A stretch of 16,669 nt of DNA from Cenarchaeum sp. (GCA_020027365.1 JAHRAJ010000092.1:1-16669), one strand, 5' to 3'; shown: positions 1 to 6,669, counted from the first letter of the stretch. The notes: generated by a model not told the origin, from the letters alone. Translations and numbers: made by a program.

Positions 1-1
1 A

Positions 2-1372
2 AAAACTTGCGCGGCGGGGGTAGGCATCCTGGCGGTGCTGGCGGCCGTGTCGGCGGCGGCCGTGATCGCGGTGCCGGCCGAGACCATGGCCGGGTGGAAC
101 AACCCCGCCGAGTGGATATCGCATCCAAAGTCCGCCATGCCGGCGTGGGCAAACCTGTTTGCAGGGGGCGGCGTCCCCGAGCACATCATCGTCAGGGGGC
201 ACAAACCCGGCCCACTGGCAGGGACGGCGCAGGTCGCCTCCCCCTCCTCCTCCTCCTCCTCCTCCGGCATGGCATCTGCCACCCTGCGGTACCCGTTTGC
301 CTTTGAATACGACGGATACCCAAGCGGGCTCGTATACGACCTGCACGCACGGTACGACTCGAGTCCCCTGATCCAGATGAGGCTGGAGCGCCCCGACGGG
401 ACCTCGCTTGTACTGCTGACATCGTCCCTGCCACATGCCGGATCCGGGTCTGTCCACCGGGAGCGCGTGTTTTCGGCAGACTCGCTGGTCAAAAAGAACA
501 TGTTGCTCCACTCGGCGGGGCTGTACGACTTTGACATTGCGCGCCTGTCCGCCGAGGAAACCATGTTTTCGCGCACCGACGGTGGCGGCACCCTCAAGGG
601 GCGGTACGTCCTAGAGGTCGACATCATCGGGCCGGGCGCGGTGGACGTGGTGGACTCGCAGCTGGTGGTCGGAGGAAGGGCGTTTGGCATGATGGGGACC
701 GACGAGCTCAGGCGCGACCTGGCGGCAGGGCTGCTGTGGGGCACGCCTTTGGCACTGTTCATCGGCATAGCGGTGTCGGCCGGCTCTGTGGCCGCCGGGC
801 TGCTGTACGGCGTGTACGCCGGATTCAGGGGCGGGGCCGCCGACGAGGCCATGATGAGGCTCAACGACGTGGTGTACGCGCTGCCGGCGCTGCCATTCCT
901 GATAATACTTGCGGTCACCATCAGCAGCAGCATATTCGTCATGGTCGGGTTTCTGATGATGTTTGGCTGGGTCGGCATAGCCAAGGTATCGCGGAGCATG
1001 GCACTCCAGCTCCGGACGCGCGGGTACGTCGAGGCGGCCCGGATGATGGGCCAGAGCGACGCGAGGATTATTGTAAAGCACATGCTGCCGCAGCTGCTGC
1101 CGTACGCGTTTGCAAGCGTGGCAATCTCGGTGCCGGCCGCCATCACCACGGAGGCCGGGCTGAGCTTTTTGGGCCTGGGCGATCCGTCGTACCCGACGTG
1201 GGGCCACATGCTGCACGACGCCGGCGCGTACGGGGCGGCGGCCCGGGGGCTGTGGTGGTGGATCCTTCCCCCCGGAGCCATGATCGCGCTGACCGGCCTG
1301 GCCTTTGTGTTCATCGGAAACGCGCTGGACTCTGTGGCAGATCCGAGGTACAAGAAGAGCGGGCGGCGGTAG
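2..1372 (+). CDS. ABC transporter permease, DppC/OppC type (partial at left edge)
   Basis: Inner-membrane permease of a peptide/nickel-type ABC importer. The frame is open to the window edge and reads through a hydrophobic helix (GVGILAVLAAVSAAAVIAVPA region) before the first GTG at 35, so the true start is very probably upstream. Numbering from that GTG, residues about 15-215 form a long extracytoplasmic segment containing a Ser tract (69-77). Residues 218-228 (GMMGTDELRRD) match the conserved entry to the BPD_transp_1 domain. About five helices follow (232-262, 278-310, 357-380, 405-432). The cytoplasmic EAA loop that contacts the ATPase is visible at 333-356 (EAARMMGQSDARIIVKHMLP). The C-terminus ADPRYKK is typical of DppC. 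The substrate cannot be told from the sequence. The DppB partner and ATPases would lie upstream, outside the window. Confidence 0.93.
   Translation, partial: KTCAAGVGILAVLAAVSAAAVIAVPAETMAGWNNPAEWISHPKSAMPAWANLFAGGGVPEHIIVRGHKPGPLAGTAQVASPSSSSSSSGMASATLRYPFAFEYDGYPSGLVYDLHARYDSSPLIQMRLERPDGTSLVLLTSSLPHAGSGSVHRERVFSADSLVKKNMLLHSAGLYDFDIARLSAEETMFSRTDGGGTLKGRYVLEVDIIGPGAVDVVDSQLVVGGRAFGMMGTDELRRDLAAGLLWGTPLALFIGIAVSAGSVAAGLLYGVYAGFRGGAADEAMMRLNDVVYALPALPFLIILAVTISSSIFVMVGFLMMFGWVGIAKVSRSMALQLRTRGYVEAARMMGQSDARIIVKHMLPQLLPYAFASVAISVPAAITTEAGLSFLGLGDPSYPTWGHMLHDAGAYGAAARGLWWWILPPGAMIALTGLAFVFIGNALDSVADPRYKKSGRR
238..266 (+). repeat. TCC trinucleotide repeat
   Basis: A run of TCC codons inside the permease gene encodes the Ser tract in its extracytoplasmic domain. 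Such runs are prone to slippage and length variation. Any change by whole codons would keep the frame. Confidence 0.8.
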
Positions 1373-1410
1373 CTGCGTCGCGGTGGCAACAACAGCAACA
1401 GCCGCTGGCG

Positions 1411-1725
1411 CTACGGCTCAAACCCGCGTATAGTCTGAATGGCCGCGTCCGTCAGCCGGATTGTGTACGTGGCCGCGTTTGGGTCTGCTTCCTTTTGGCC
1501 GGCCAGCCTCTCGACAAACTCTGTCTTTTCCTGCTCGGTGGCACCCGCCTCGTGGGCGCACAGCGTAAACGCCTTGAGGCTGAGTCCGTTTTCCAGCAGG
1601 TACGCGACAAACCGCTTGTAGCCGTCAACGTCGTTCCACCCCACGGACTTTTCGCCGGCAAGCGCAATCCACACGTCGATGCTGTTTTGAAAGACTACCT
1701 TTTGGCGAAGCGATTCAAGGGACAT
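1411..1725 (-). CDS. hypothetical protein, 104 aa
   Basis: Small soluble protein (MSLESLRQKVVFQNSID...) with no motif I recognise. It is mixed helical/charged, with a single Cys (in TLCAHEAG) and no membrane segment. I chose the ATG at 1725, 14 nt after the stop of the upstream membrane/zinc-ribbon gene. A longer frame to 1809 exists, but its extra 28 residues only shadow the zinc-ribbon codons. It is probably co-transcribed with that gene from the TATA box near 2107. It faces the ABC permease gene tail to tail, with a 38-bp gap. Function unknown; the unbroken frame and operon-like spacing support a real gene. Confidence 0.72.
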   Translation of the reverse strand: MSLESLRQKVVFQNSIDVWIALAGEKSVGWNDVDGYKRFVAYLLENGLSLKAFTLCAHEAGATEQEKTEFVERLAGQKEADPNAATYTIRLTDAAIQTIRGFEP

Positions 1726-1739
1726 ATCAAGCACGCACG

Positions 1740-2081
1740 CTAAAAGTCGGCCCTCTTCATCTTGGAGCCGCACCGCGGGCACGAGCCCCCCTTGTACCGG
1801 TGGTTGCACACGAGGCAGACGTACTTTACGCCGCCGCCGCCGCCGCTACCGCCGCCTCCAATACCCTGGCCCATCCCGAAAAAGCCTCCGCCTGCCCCAG
1901 AGTCGGATCCGCCATACCCCCGCATCCGCCTCATGTACCGGCGCCTCAGGAACATCGGCAGAAGTATGAATATCGCAAGCGCGGCGGCCAGTCCGTAGGG
2001 AAACGGGAGTACCATCTGCAGCCCGAGGCTGACTGCAAGCGATGCAAACAGGAAAAAGATATAGCCCTTGTAGTTTAACAC
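1740..2081 (-). CDS. two-helix membrane protein with C-terminal zinc ribbon
   Basis: About 113 residues. Two adjacent hydrophobic helices (about 7-28 and 30-45) are followed by a basic stop (RRRYMRRMR), a long Gly-rich linker (56-85) and a C-terminal zinc ribbon, C89xxC92 ... C101xxC104 (CLVCNHRY...CPRCGS). The ribbon probably faces the cytoplasm; partner unknown. Start choice: a TATA box (TTTATAAGG on the minus strand, 2103-2111) is centred 26 nt upstream of an in-frame GTG at 2081, giving a leaderless start. A TTG at 2087 is the alternative and adds two residues. A mobile element is inserted just upstream (from 2117). The Gly linker is encoded by a CCG/CCT-rich run. First gene of a probable two-gene operon with the 104-aa protein. 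Confidence 0.82.
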   Translation of the reverse strand: MLNYKGYIFFLFASLAVSLGLQMVLPFPYGLAAALAIFILLPMFLRRRYMRRMRGYGGSDSGAGGGFFGMGQGIGGGGSGGGGGVKYVCLVCNHRYKGGSCPRCGSKMKRADF

Positions 2082-2102
2082 ATACAACGCCGTACCAAAA
2101 AA

Positions 2103-2111
2103 CCTTATAAA
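2103..2111 (-). promoter_or_regulatory. TATA box of the membrane/zinc-ribbon gene
   Basis: TTTATAAGG on the minus strand, centred 26 nt upstream of the GTG at 2081. The mobile element's target duplication begins at 2117, so the TATA box and the few bases just upstream of it are native, while everything further upstream was replaced by transposon DNA. Confidence 0.65.
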
Positions 2112-2116
2112 GTTTG

Positions 2117-2124
2117 TCTGGTGC
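2117..2124. repeat. left 8-bp target site duplication
   Basis: TCTGGTGC directly abuts the left terminal inverted repeat. The identical octamer abuts the right end at 6670-6677. An 8-bp duplication is the known target duplication length of the IS6 family. Confidence 0.92.
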
Positions 2125-2148
2125 GGTTCTGTAAAGTTGTCGGGGCCT
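2125..2148 (+). repeat. left terminal inverted repeat (24 bp)
   Basis: Reads inward GGTTCTGTAAAGTT, then GT, then CGGGGCCT. It matches the right end at 22 of 24 positions; the only differences are the two bases between the blocks. A small stem (CGGGG/CCCCG, about 2141-2155) overlaps its inner edge and has no counterpart at the right end. Confidence 0.92.
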
Positions 2149-2176
2149 GACCCCGGAATCTAGATCGCAATTAAGG

Positions 2177-2217
2177 GTATAAAAAGGCGGTTTTTGACTG
2201 AGAAAAAATTCTCTCAG
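2177..2217 (-). terminator. stem-loop plus T-rich tract after the transposase gene
   Basis: CTGAGA (2198-2203) pairs with TCTCAG (2212-2217) around an AT-rich loop. The stem overlaps the transposase stop codon. On the minus strand it is followed by CTTTTTAT (about 2179-2186), a U-rich tract of the kind that ends archaeal transcripts. This would stop transposase transcription before it leaves the element toward the zinc-ribbon gene. Confidence 0.45.
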
Positions 2218-3377
2218 TTGTGGAGCTTGTGCAGGGCCGCGTTTTGAATCATTGTGACCCACTTGTTGTCCCCCTCGATCTCAATCAGGGCCGCCTCGGC
2301 CGGGGTCTTGAGATTCAACGCACCATGCGGCTTTGCATAGTTGTAGTAGTTTATGAACCCTGGAATCAAAGGCGTGTCTGGCTTTTTGAGGCCGCGCCTG
2401 GTCTGCTCCCAGTCACGAAACTCGCCGTTGAGCCTCTCCATCTTGTTGTTACTGGGATGGTACTTTGCGTTTGTAGTGTCACCCAGCCTGTTCCTGCGCT
2501 TGCTGTGCAGGGCCGCCCCCGAGATGTGGTTTGTTCTCGGGCCGAAGACGCGCCTTGCGGACACCTTGTATGCGTGAAGGTCGTCGGTGGTAAAGTGGGT
2601 CGGCGATCTGTTTCCGATCTTCTTTCTAGTCATTTTCAAGAGGTTGTCGGCATCGTGCTGGAACTTGGAGTCTGCCACCTCGCCCGCAAGCCAGAACCTA
2701 GTGTCATCATCCATGCTGGCAAACAGGTAGTGCATCTGGCCGGAAAACTTTGTGTACACCTCGTCAGCCCTTACCATGTTGCGGTTTGTCGTGCGAGGTA
2801 CGATGTCGTTGAGATAGTCTGCCACAAGCCCGGAAAACCTTGAAACCCAGTTGTATACGGTCATGTGGCTGACCTTGATACCCAAGATGGCGTTCTCATG
2901 CGCTATGCGCCGCGTGGACATCTTGGAGAAATATGACTGGATTGCCCGGGTTATCACATCAGGCGTGTATCTCATCTTGCGAAATCCTATGTTGTCGCTG
3001 TACTTTCTGCCGCAGTCCTTGCATAAGAGTCGGTTCACGGTGCCGGTACGGTTCTTCCTGACACCCTTTTTAATTACATTTCCCGAGTCGCAATAGGCAC
3101 ACACACCACGCTTTACGCGATCCATAATGCGAAATGACTCGTTGTGATACCCCATGTTACGACAGGAGAACATCAGGACGGCCTTAATATGCTTGCAGTC
3201 TGATCCACGCTTCTTATGGTCATCGCACTCGCATTCAAGGCCAGAGCCGGTTCGGACCACCCTGTATAACTTACCGCACTCATTCTCTGATCTCACGGTA
3301 AAACTACCGACCCCATCTTGGCGTATCATACCATCCCCGTCTAACAAGGCTTTGCCTTGTTTTGATCGCTCATTCAT
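2214..3377 (-). CDS. IS6/IS240-like DDE transposase with SWIM and zinc-ribbon N-terminus
   Basis: A 387-residue transposase that would cut and join the element's ends. Visible order: SWIM-type zinc motif C49xC51-x9-C61xH63; a four-Cys ribbon C93xxC96 ... C119xxC122; a helix-turn-helix region at about 138-180; and an IS240-type RNase H-fold catalytic core with D205 (RADEVYTKF), D265 (FTTDDLHAY) and E314 (NNKMERLNG). IS6-family transposases are usually about 230-260 residues, so the N-terminal extension is notable. The open frame extends to 3671, but I chose the ATG at 3377 because an ATATATAT box is centred 26 nt upstream and the extra residues would overlap the divergent operon. It appears intact. 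Base composition is less AT-rich than the cargo. Family assignment rests on the core motifs, the ends and the 8-bp duplication. Confidence 0.9.
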   Translation of the reverse strand: MNERSKQGKALLDGDGMIRQDGVGSFTVRSENECGKLYRVVRTGSGLECECDDHKKRGSDCKHIKAVLMFSCRNMGYHNESFRIMDRVKRGVCAYCDSGNVIKKGVRKNRTGTVNRLLCKDCGRKYSDNIGFRKMRYTPDVITRAIQSYFSKMSTRRIAHENAILGIKVSHMTVYNWVSRFSGLVADYLNDIVPRTTNRNMVRADEVYTKFSGQMHYLFASMDDDTRFWLAGEVADSKFQHDADNLLKMTRKKIGNRSPTHFTTDDLHAYKVSARRVFGPRTNHISGAALHSKRRNRLGDTTNAKYHPSNNKMERLNGEFRDWEQTRRGLKKPDTPLIPGFINYYNYAKPHGALNLKTPAEAALIEIEGDNKWVTMIQNAALHKLHN

Positions 3378-3386
3378 GTATATATA

Positions 3387-3402
3387 ATATCCGATCGGAT
3401 AT
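3387..3402. promoter_or_regulatory. 16-bp perfect palindrome in the divergent promoter region
   Basis: ATATCCGATCGGATAT overlaps the transposase TATA box (3399-3406) and sits in the 88-bp space between the transposase and the AbrB-like gene. A dimeric regulator bound here would occlude TBP at the transposase promoter. The AbrB-like protein encoded next door is the obvious candidate (inference). Confidence 0.5.
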
Positions 3403-3406
3403 ATAT
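3399..3406 (-). promoter_or_regulatory. TATA box of the transposase gene
   Basis: ATATATAT on the minus strand, centred 26 nt upstream of the ATG at 3377, predicting a leaderless transcript. Confidence 0.55.
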
Positions 3407-3436
3407 TAGTTTTGGAGATCCGAGCGTATAAATAAT

Positions 3437-3445
3437 AATATATAC
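3437..3445 (+). promoter_or_regulatory. TATA box of the restriction-modification operon
   Basis: AATATATAC is centred about 26 nt upstream of the ATG at 3466, predicting a leaderless first gene. A second TATA-like box, TATAAATA at 3427-3434, would give a leader of about 9 nt. Confidence 0.5.
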
Positions 3446-3465
3446 TAGACACTCCTAATAACGAT

Positions 3466-3660
3466 ATGCCAAGATGGAAGAATTGTGAAGTAGTATTCAT
3501 TATGAACGTTGTTGATGACGGTAAGGGTAGTAGGTACGTCCGTATACCAAAACCTGTTGACAAAGTAATGAAAAACCCTACAAATATATTATTTGAAATA
3601 AATGGAAAACAAATTATATTCAAAGCAGTTACGGCTAAATCACGAAGCAGGGTGAAATAA
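3466..3660 (+). CDS. AbrB/SpoVT-like small protein, possible operon regulator
   Basis: 64 residues. The central stretch GSRYVRIPKPVDKVM...NILFEINGKQIIFKAV resembles the swapped-hairpin AbrB/SpoVT fold (RxIxIPKxxxxx ... G..I...). The C-terminus is short and basic (KSRSRVK). It is the first gene of the cargo operon, ending 1 nt before the first methyltransferase. In many type II systems a small controller protein precedes the modification and restriction genes, but those are HTH proteins. An AbrB-type protein in that position would be an alternative solution, or an antitoxin-like relic. Fold assignment is by eye and tentative; the reading frame and operon position are strong. Confidence 0.75.
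   Translation: MPRWKNCEVVFIMNVVDDGKGSRYVRIPKPVDKVMKNPTNILFEINGKQIIFKAVTAKSRSRVK
3651..3655 (+). promoter_or_regulatory. Shine-Dalgarno site for the SPPY methyltransferase
   Basis: GGTGA, complementary to the archaeal 16S 3' end, 6 nt before the ATG at 3662. It lies within the last codons of the AbrB-like gene. Confidence 0.6.
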
Positions 3661-3661
3661 C

Positions 3662-4537
3662 ATGTCCGCAATGCGTCTTAAACATTCCAAAAACGCAGTA
3701 TTCAAAACTGATTGTGTGTATTATAGTGATTCTAGGCATATGAAAGAGTTACCTGATGATTCCGTTCATTGTGTGATAACCAGTCCTCCATATTTTTCAA
3801 TAAAGGATTATTCACTTGATGGCTATCAAAAACGCAAAAGTTCTAAAAAAAACAAATCACAAATAGGAGATATTTCCAAGTTTGATGTGTATATAGCAGA
3901 GTTATTGAGAGTATGGAAAGAGTCTGAACGAGTTCTTCGTCCGAATGGAAAACTCATAATTAACGTACCCATTATGCCGATGTTGAAAAAAGAATGTAAT
4001 ACCCATTTTAATCGACATGTATTTGATATAAATTCTGAGATCCAAAATTCTATATTGAGAAATACCGGTCTATTTTTAATGGATATTTACATATGGAATA
4101 GAACAAACTCGTCAAAAAAACTAATGTTTGGGAGTTATCCTTACCCACGCAATTTCTACGCACAAAATACAATCGAATTTGTATCCGTGTATGTTAAGGA
4201 TGGTAAGTCTGATAATCACATCTCAAAAACATGTAAGGCCAAAAGCAAATTATCACAAAAAGAATGGGTTAAATATACAAAACAGATATGGGACATCCCG
4301 ATTCCTAATAAGGGAGATAGTGCGTTCGGCAAGCATCCAGCAATAATGCCGGAGGAAATTCCATATAGATGCATACGTCTTTTCACGTTTGCTGGTGATC
4401 TCGTATTGGATCCATTTGCAGGCTCTGGAACTACTCTCAAAGTGGCCAAAATGCTTAATAGAAAATATGTTGGATATGAAGTAATGAGGACTTATAAGCC
4501 ATGCATAGTAAAGAAGTTGAAGGAGGCATTAGTATAA
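3662..4537 (+). CDS. DNA methyltransferase, beta class, SPPY (N4-cytosine type)
   Basis: 291 residues; transfers methyl from S-adenosylmethionine to the exocyclic amine of a DNA base. Catalytic motif IV is SPPY (41-44), the form usual for N4-cytosine enzymes, though some adenine enzymes share it. Motif I, DPFAGSGTT (250-258), is near the C-terminus after a target-recognition stretch (about 60-230), so the order IV-TRD-I makes it beta class. The length fits the family and the frame is intact. It starts 1 nt after the AbrB-like gene, and its stop overlaps the next start (TAATG). Codons are strongly A/T-ending, unlike the surrounding chromosome. It presumably protects one strand of the site cut by the downstream HNH protein, with the second methylase protecting the other. 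Confidence 0.93.
   Translation: MSAMRLKHSKNAVFKTDCVYYSDSRHMKELPDDSVHCVITSPPYFSIKDYSLDGYQKRKSSKKNKSQIGDISKFDVYIAELLRVWKESERVLRPNGKLIINVPIMPMLKKECNTHFNRHVFDINSEIQNSILRNTGLFLMDIYIWNRTNSSKKLMFGSYPYPRNFYAQNTIEFVSVYVKDGKSDNHISKTCKAKSKLSQKEWVKYTKQIWDIPIPNKGDSAFGKHPAIMPEEIPYRCIRLFTFAGDLVLDPFAGSGTTLKVAKMLNRKYVGYEVMRTYKPCIVKKLKEALV
4522..4526 (+). promoter_or_regulatory. Shine-Dalgarno site deciding the second methyltransferase start
   Basis: GGAGG, 10 nt before the ATG at 4537. It supports that start over the in-frame ATG at 4501, which precedes the site. Confidence 0.6.
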
Positions 4538-5313
4538 TGATCAACATACACCATATGGATTGCATGAAATTTCTAAAAACGGTTGATAATCATAGTGTGT
4601 CCCTAGCTATAGTGGATCCGCCCTATAATTTAGGAATTGATAGTTGGGATTCATTCCCATCGTTCGAATCTTTCTTGGAATTTACATATATGTGGCTGGA
4701 TGGGTTGATTCCAAAATTGAAGAAAAATGCAAGCCTCTATGTATTTAATACCCCGTTTAATGCCGCATACATTCTACAACACTTGGTTGAAAAAAACCTG
4801 ATCTTCCAAAACTGGATTACATGGGACAAACGTGATGGCCTATCTTACACAAAACGACGATATGGGAATGGACAGGAAACGATATTGTTTTTTACCAATA
4901 ATAACAAACATGTGTTTAACTATGATGGCATACGAGTTCCATATGAATCCACGGAACGGATAAGTCATGCAAAAACAAAGGGCATATTAAAAAATGGAAA
5001 AAGATGGTATCCTGACCCTCGAGGTCGGTTATGTGGAGAGGTGTGGCATATGTCAAGTGAGCGGCATAAAAATAAAATCAATGGAAAAACAAAAAAACTT
5101 CCACATAAAACCGTCAAACCAGTTGATATAATTGAGAGAATTGTGATGGCGAGTAGCCGTAAAAACGACCTAGTTTTAGATTGTTTTGTGGGTTCTGGAA
5201 CAACCGCATTTGTATGTAAAAATTTAGAAAGAAATTTTATTGGATGTGATATAAATAAGAATTATGTACGTGCCGCACGCAAACGTGTAAAAACAGGGGT
5301 ATTTGTGCAATGA
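4537..5313 (+). CDS. DNA methyltransferase, beta class, DPPY (N6-adenine type)
   Basis: 258 residues from the ATG at 4537, which overlaps the previous stop by one base and has a GGAGG site. Motif IV is DPPY (27-30), the usual N6-adenine form. Motif I is DCFVGSGTT (215-223), near the C-terminus, again the beta-class order. A Cys replaces the common Pro after the first Asp of motif I. The target-recognition region is about 60-195. The final four bases overlap the HNH gene (ATGA), implying translational coupling. A second methylase of different base type beside the SPPY enzyme is typical of systems whose site is not palindromic, where each strand needs its own enzyme (known from type IIS systems). 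The recognition sequence cannot be read from the protein. Confidence 0.92.
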   Translation: MINIHHMDCMKFLKTVDNHSVSLAIVDPPYNLGIDSWDSFPSFESFLEFTYMWLDGLIPKLKKNASLYVFNTPFNAAYILQHLVEKNLIFQNWITWDKRDGLSYTKRRYGNGQETILFFTNNNKHVFNYDGIRVPYESTERISHAKTKGILKNGKRWYPDPRGRLCGEVWHMSSERHKNKINGKTKKLPHKTVKPVDIIERIVMASSRKNDLVLDCFVGSGTTAFVCKNLERNFIGCDINKNYVRAARKRVKTGVFVQ

Positions 5314-6584
5314 CTATAATGCATAAATTTTTAGATGTTTCACCTGAAAATAAAGCATTATTGTATATTGCAGAAAGAATAGAAGATGATAACTATAGGG
5401 GAACTGCACCATCACAACATAATCGATATACATTAGATGATGTTTTTGTAATACTAACTCTTTTGGATGAATATGCACCACAACGGAGTCTTCTACCAAT
5501 ACGGACAACTGATTTATCAAAAAGAATTAAGGTTAATCCAGATGAAGTAAATTATACAAAGTTTTGTGAAGAATGTAAAGAAAAAACCAGAATTGGTTCG
5601 CCGGATCCTATGCGGAAGAATTTATTTCTAGATTTTCATCGAATGTTATTAATTGAGAGATATGATGTAAATAAAAATAAAATTGATCCGTATAAACGTA
5701 AACCTGTTAAATTTGTTTCTTTAAGTGAATTTGGCATGAAATTTATAAAATCAAACTTGTTTGATAGATATTTTATATTCACACGGTGTTTAGACCAATT
5801 ATTAGGTGGACAAATCAGCATGTTTATAGACATTATACGGAATACTCCTGACATTAACACCATTGATATTAATGAGTATGTGTTTTTTATGACAGCATTT
5901 TTACCGGATAGATCATTTTCTAAAAACATTCCTGAAATAATTGACCTGATTAAAAAATATAGGTTACTTACATCTTTACAACGAAAATCTGTAATTCACG
6001 CAATTAAAAAAGAAATGACTCCAAATACAAAAATTAATAAAACAAAATGTAAAGACTATCATAATTGGCTTAATGCAAGTCAACAGGTCTTTAAATTACT
6101 GGGACAAACTATATACTTCGAAGTTGACCACAATAACACCAAACTTACGTTAAGAACGAAAATAGGCAAAAACAAATTCCATGCTAAAAAATTAATTCGA
6201 TCAAAAAGTGAACAAGACCTGTATTTTAAAAAACACGATGTTGATCGTAAAGATGGATTTGAGTTACATCATGTTGTTCCTTTATCTTGGGCTGAAGGCA
6301 AACATCATTTCAAACTACTTGATGATTGGAAAAATATGACATATATTGATGGATATAACCATGCAAAAATAACACAAAATAAAAGTAGAAATGTTGTTAT
6401 GAGTAATAATGGAAATAATATCATACTTGCAGATTATACAAATCATGTGGTTGAATTAATATTTTTAAAAAACATTCACTATCAGCCCAGCAAACAACAA
6501 ACTATGCTTGAATATAATAAACAAATTCGAGAGTCGTTTGATGTTAATGCAAATGTTTTAGAACTTGAAATGTATAAAGAGTAG
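5310..6584 (+). CDS. HNH-domain protein, probable restriction endonuclease
   Basis: 424 residues. The only recognisable domain is an HNH nuclease near the C-terminus: H320-H321 (FELHHVVPLSW), N342 and H351 (NHAKIT), the three metal/catalytic positions all present. The first 300 residues match nothing I know and probably hold the DNA-recognition part. They contain a lone C86xxC89. The start overlaps the m6A-type methylase stop (ATGA), with GGGGT about 10 nt upstream as a possible ribosome site; an alternative Met lies at 5319. As the last gene of an operon with two modification enzymes it is most simply the cognate endonuclease cutting unmethylated DNA. It is very AT-rich. It ends 61 bp before the right terminal repeat. 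Enzyme function is inferred from motif and context. Confidence 0.85.
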   Translation: MTIMHKFLDVSPENKALLYIAERIEDDNYRGTAPSQHNRYTLDDVFVILTLLDEYAPQRSLLPIRTTDLSKRIKVNPDEVNYTKFCEECKEKTRIGSPDPMRKNLFLDFHRMLLIERYDVNKNKIDPYKRKPVKFVSLSEFGMKFIKSNLFDRYFIFTRCLDQLLGGQISMFIDIIRNTPDINTIDINEYVFFMTAFLPDRSFSKNIPEIIDLIKKYRLLTSLQRKSVIHAIKKEMTPNTKINKTKCKDYHNWLNASQQVFKLLGQTIYFEVDHNNTKLTLRTKIGKNKFHAKKLIRSKSEQDLYFKKHDVDRKDGFELHHVVPLSWAEGKHHFKLLDDWKNMTYIDGYNHAKITQNKSRNVVMSNNGNNIILADYTNHVVELIFLKNIHYQPSKQQTMLEYNKQIRESFDVNANVLELEMYKE

Positions 6585-6645
6585 TCTTGACTTAATAACA
6601 CACAAAACTAGTATTTAAAGGACTATTGATCGCTAATTCGTGCCT
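6585..6645. other. right subterminal region of the transposon
   Basis: Short AT-rich noncoding stretch between the HNH stop and the terminal repeat. It contains TATTTAAAGG (about 6612-6621), a TATA-like sequence that could direct transcription outward through the right end. No hairpin terminator is obvious. Confidence 0.4.
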
Positions 6646-6669
6646 AGGCCCCGGTAACTTTACAGAACC
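6646..6669 (-). repeat. right terminal inverted repeat (24 bp)
   Basis: On the minus strand it reads inward GGTTCTGTAAAGTT, then AC, then CGGGGCCT, matching the left end at 22 of 24 positions. It marks the sharp return from AT-rich cargo to GC-rich chromosome. Confidence 0.92.

Larger units (their letters stand above)
2125..6669. mobile_element. IS6-like transposon carrying a restriction-modification operon
   Basis: A 4,545-bp element bounded by terminal inverted repeats at 2125-2148 and 6646-6669 and by a perfect 8-bp duplication (TCTGGTGC). The ends begin GGTTCTGT and continue AAAGTT, close to the IS6/IS240-group end (known pattern GGTTCTGTTGCAAAG). The transposase lies on the minus strand at the left end. 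Four co-directional AT-rich cargo genes fill the right three quarters: AbrB-like, m4C-type methylase, m6A-type methylase and HNH protein. I see no internal copy of the terminal repeat between transposase and cargo, so this is one element with passenger genes, not an IS beside an island. The intact duplication suggests a simple insertion of the whole unit. What is inferred is mobility as a unit; the ends, duplication and gene order are visible directly. Confidence 0.9.

Noticed and set aside
736..1743. 335-residue open frame on the plus strand
   Set aside because: Shadow frame of the ABC permease running into the antisense of the 104-aa gene; Arg/Gly/His-rich.
2220..2843. 207-residue open frame on the plus strand
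   Set aside because: Antisense to the transposase, whose catalytic residues define the real frame.
3384..3671. N-terminal extension of the transposase frame beyond 3377
   Set aside because: Antisense to the AbrB-like gene and across both promoters; the TATA box 26 nt above 3377 fixes the start.
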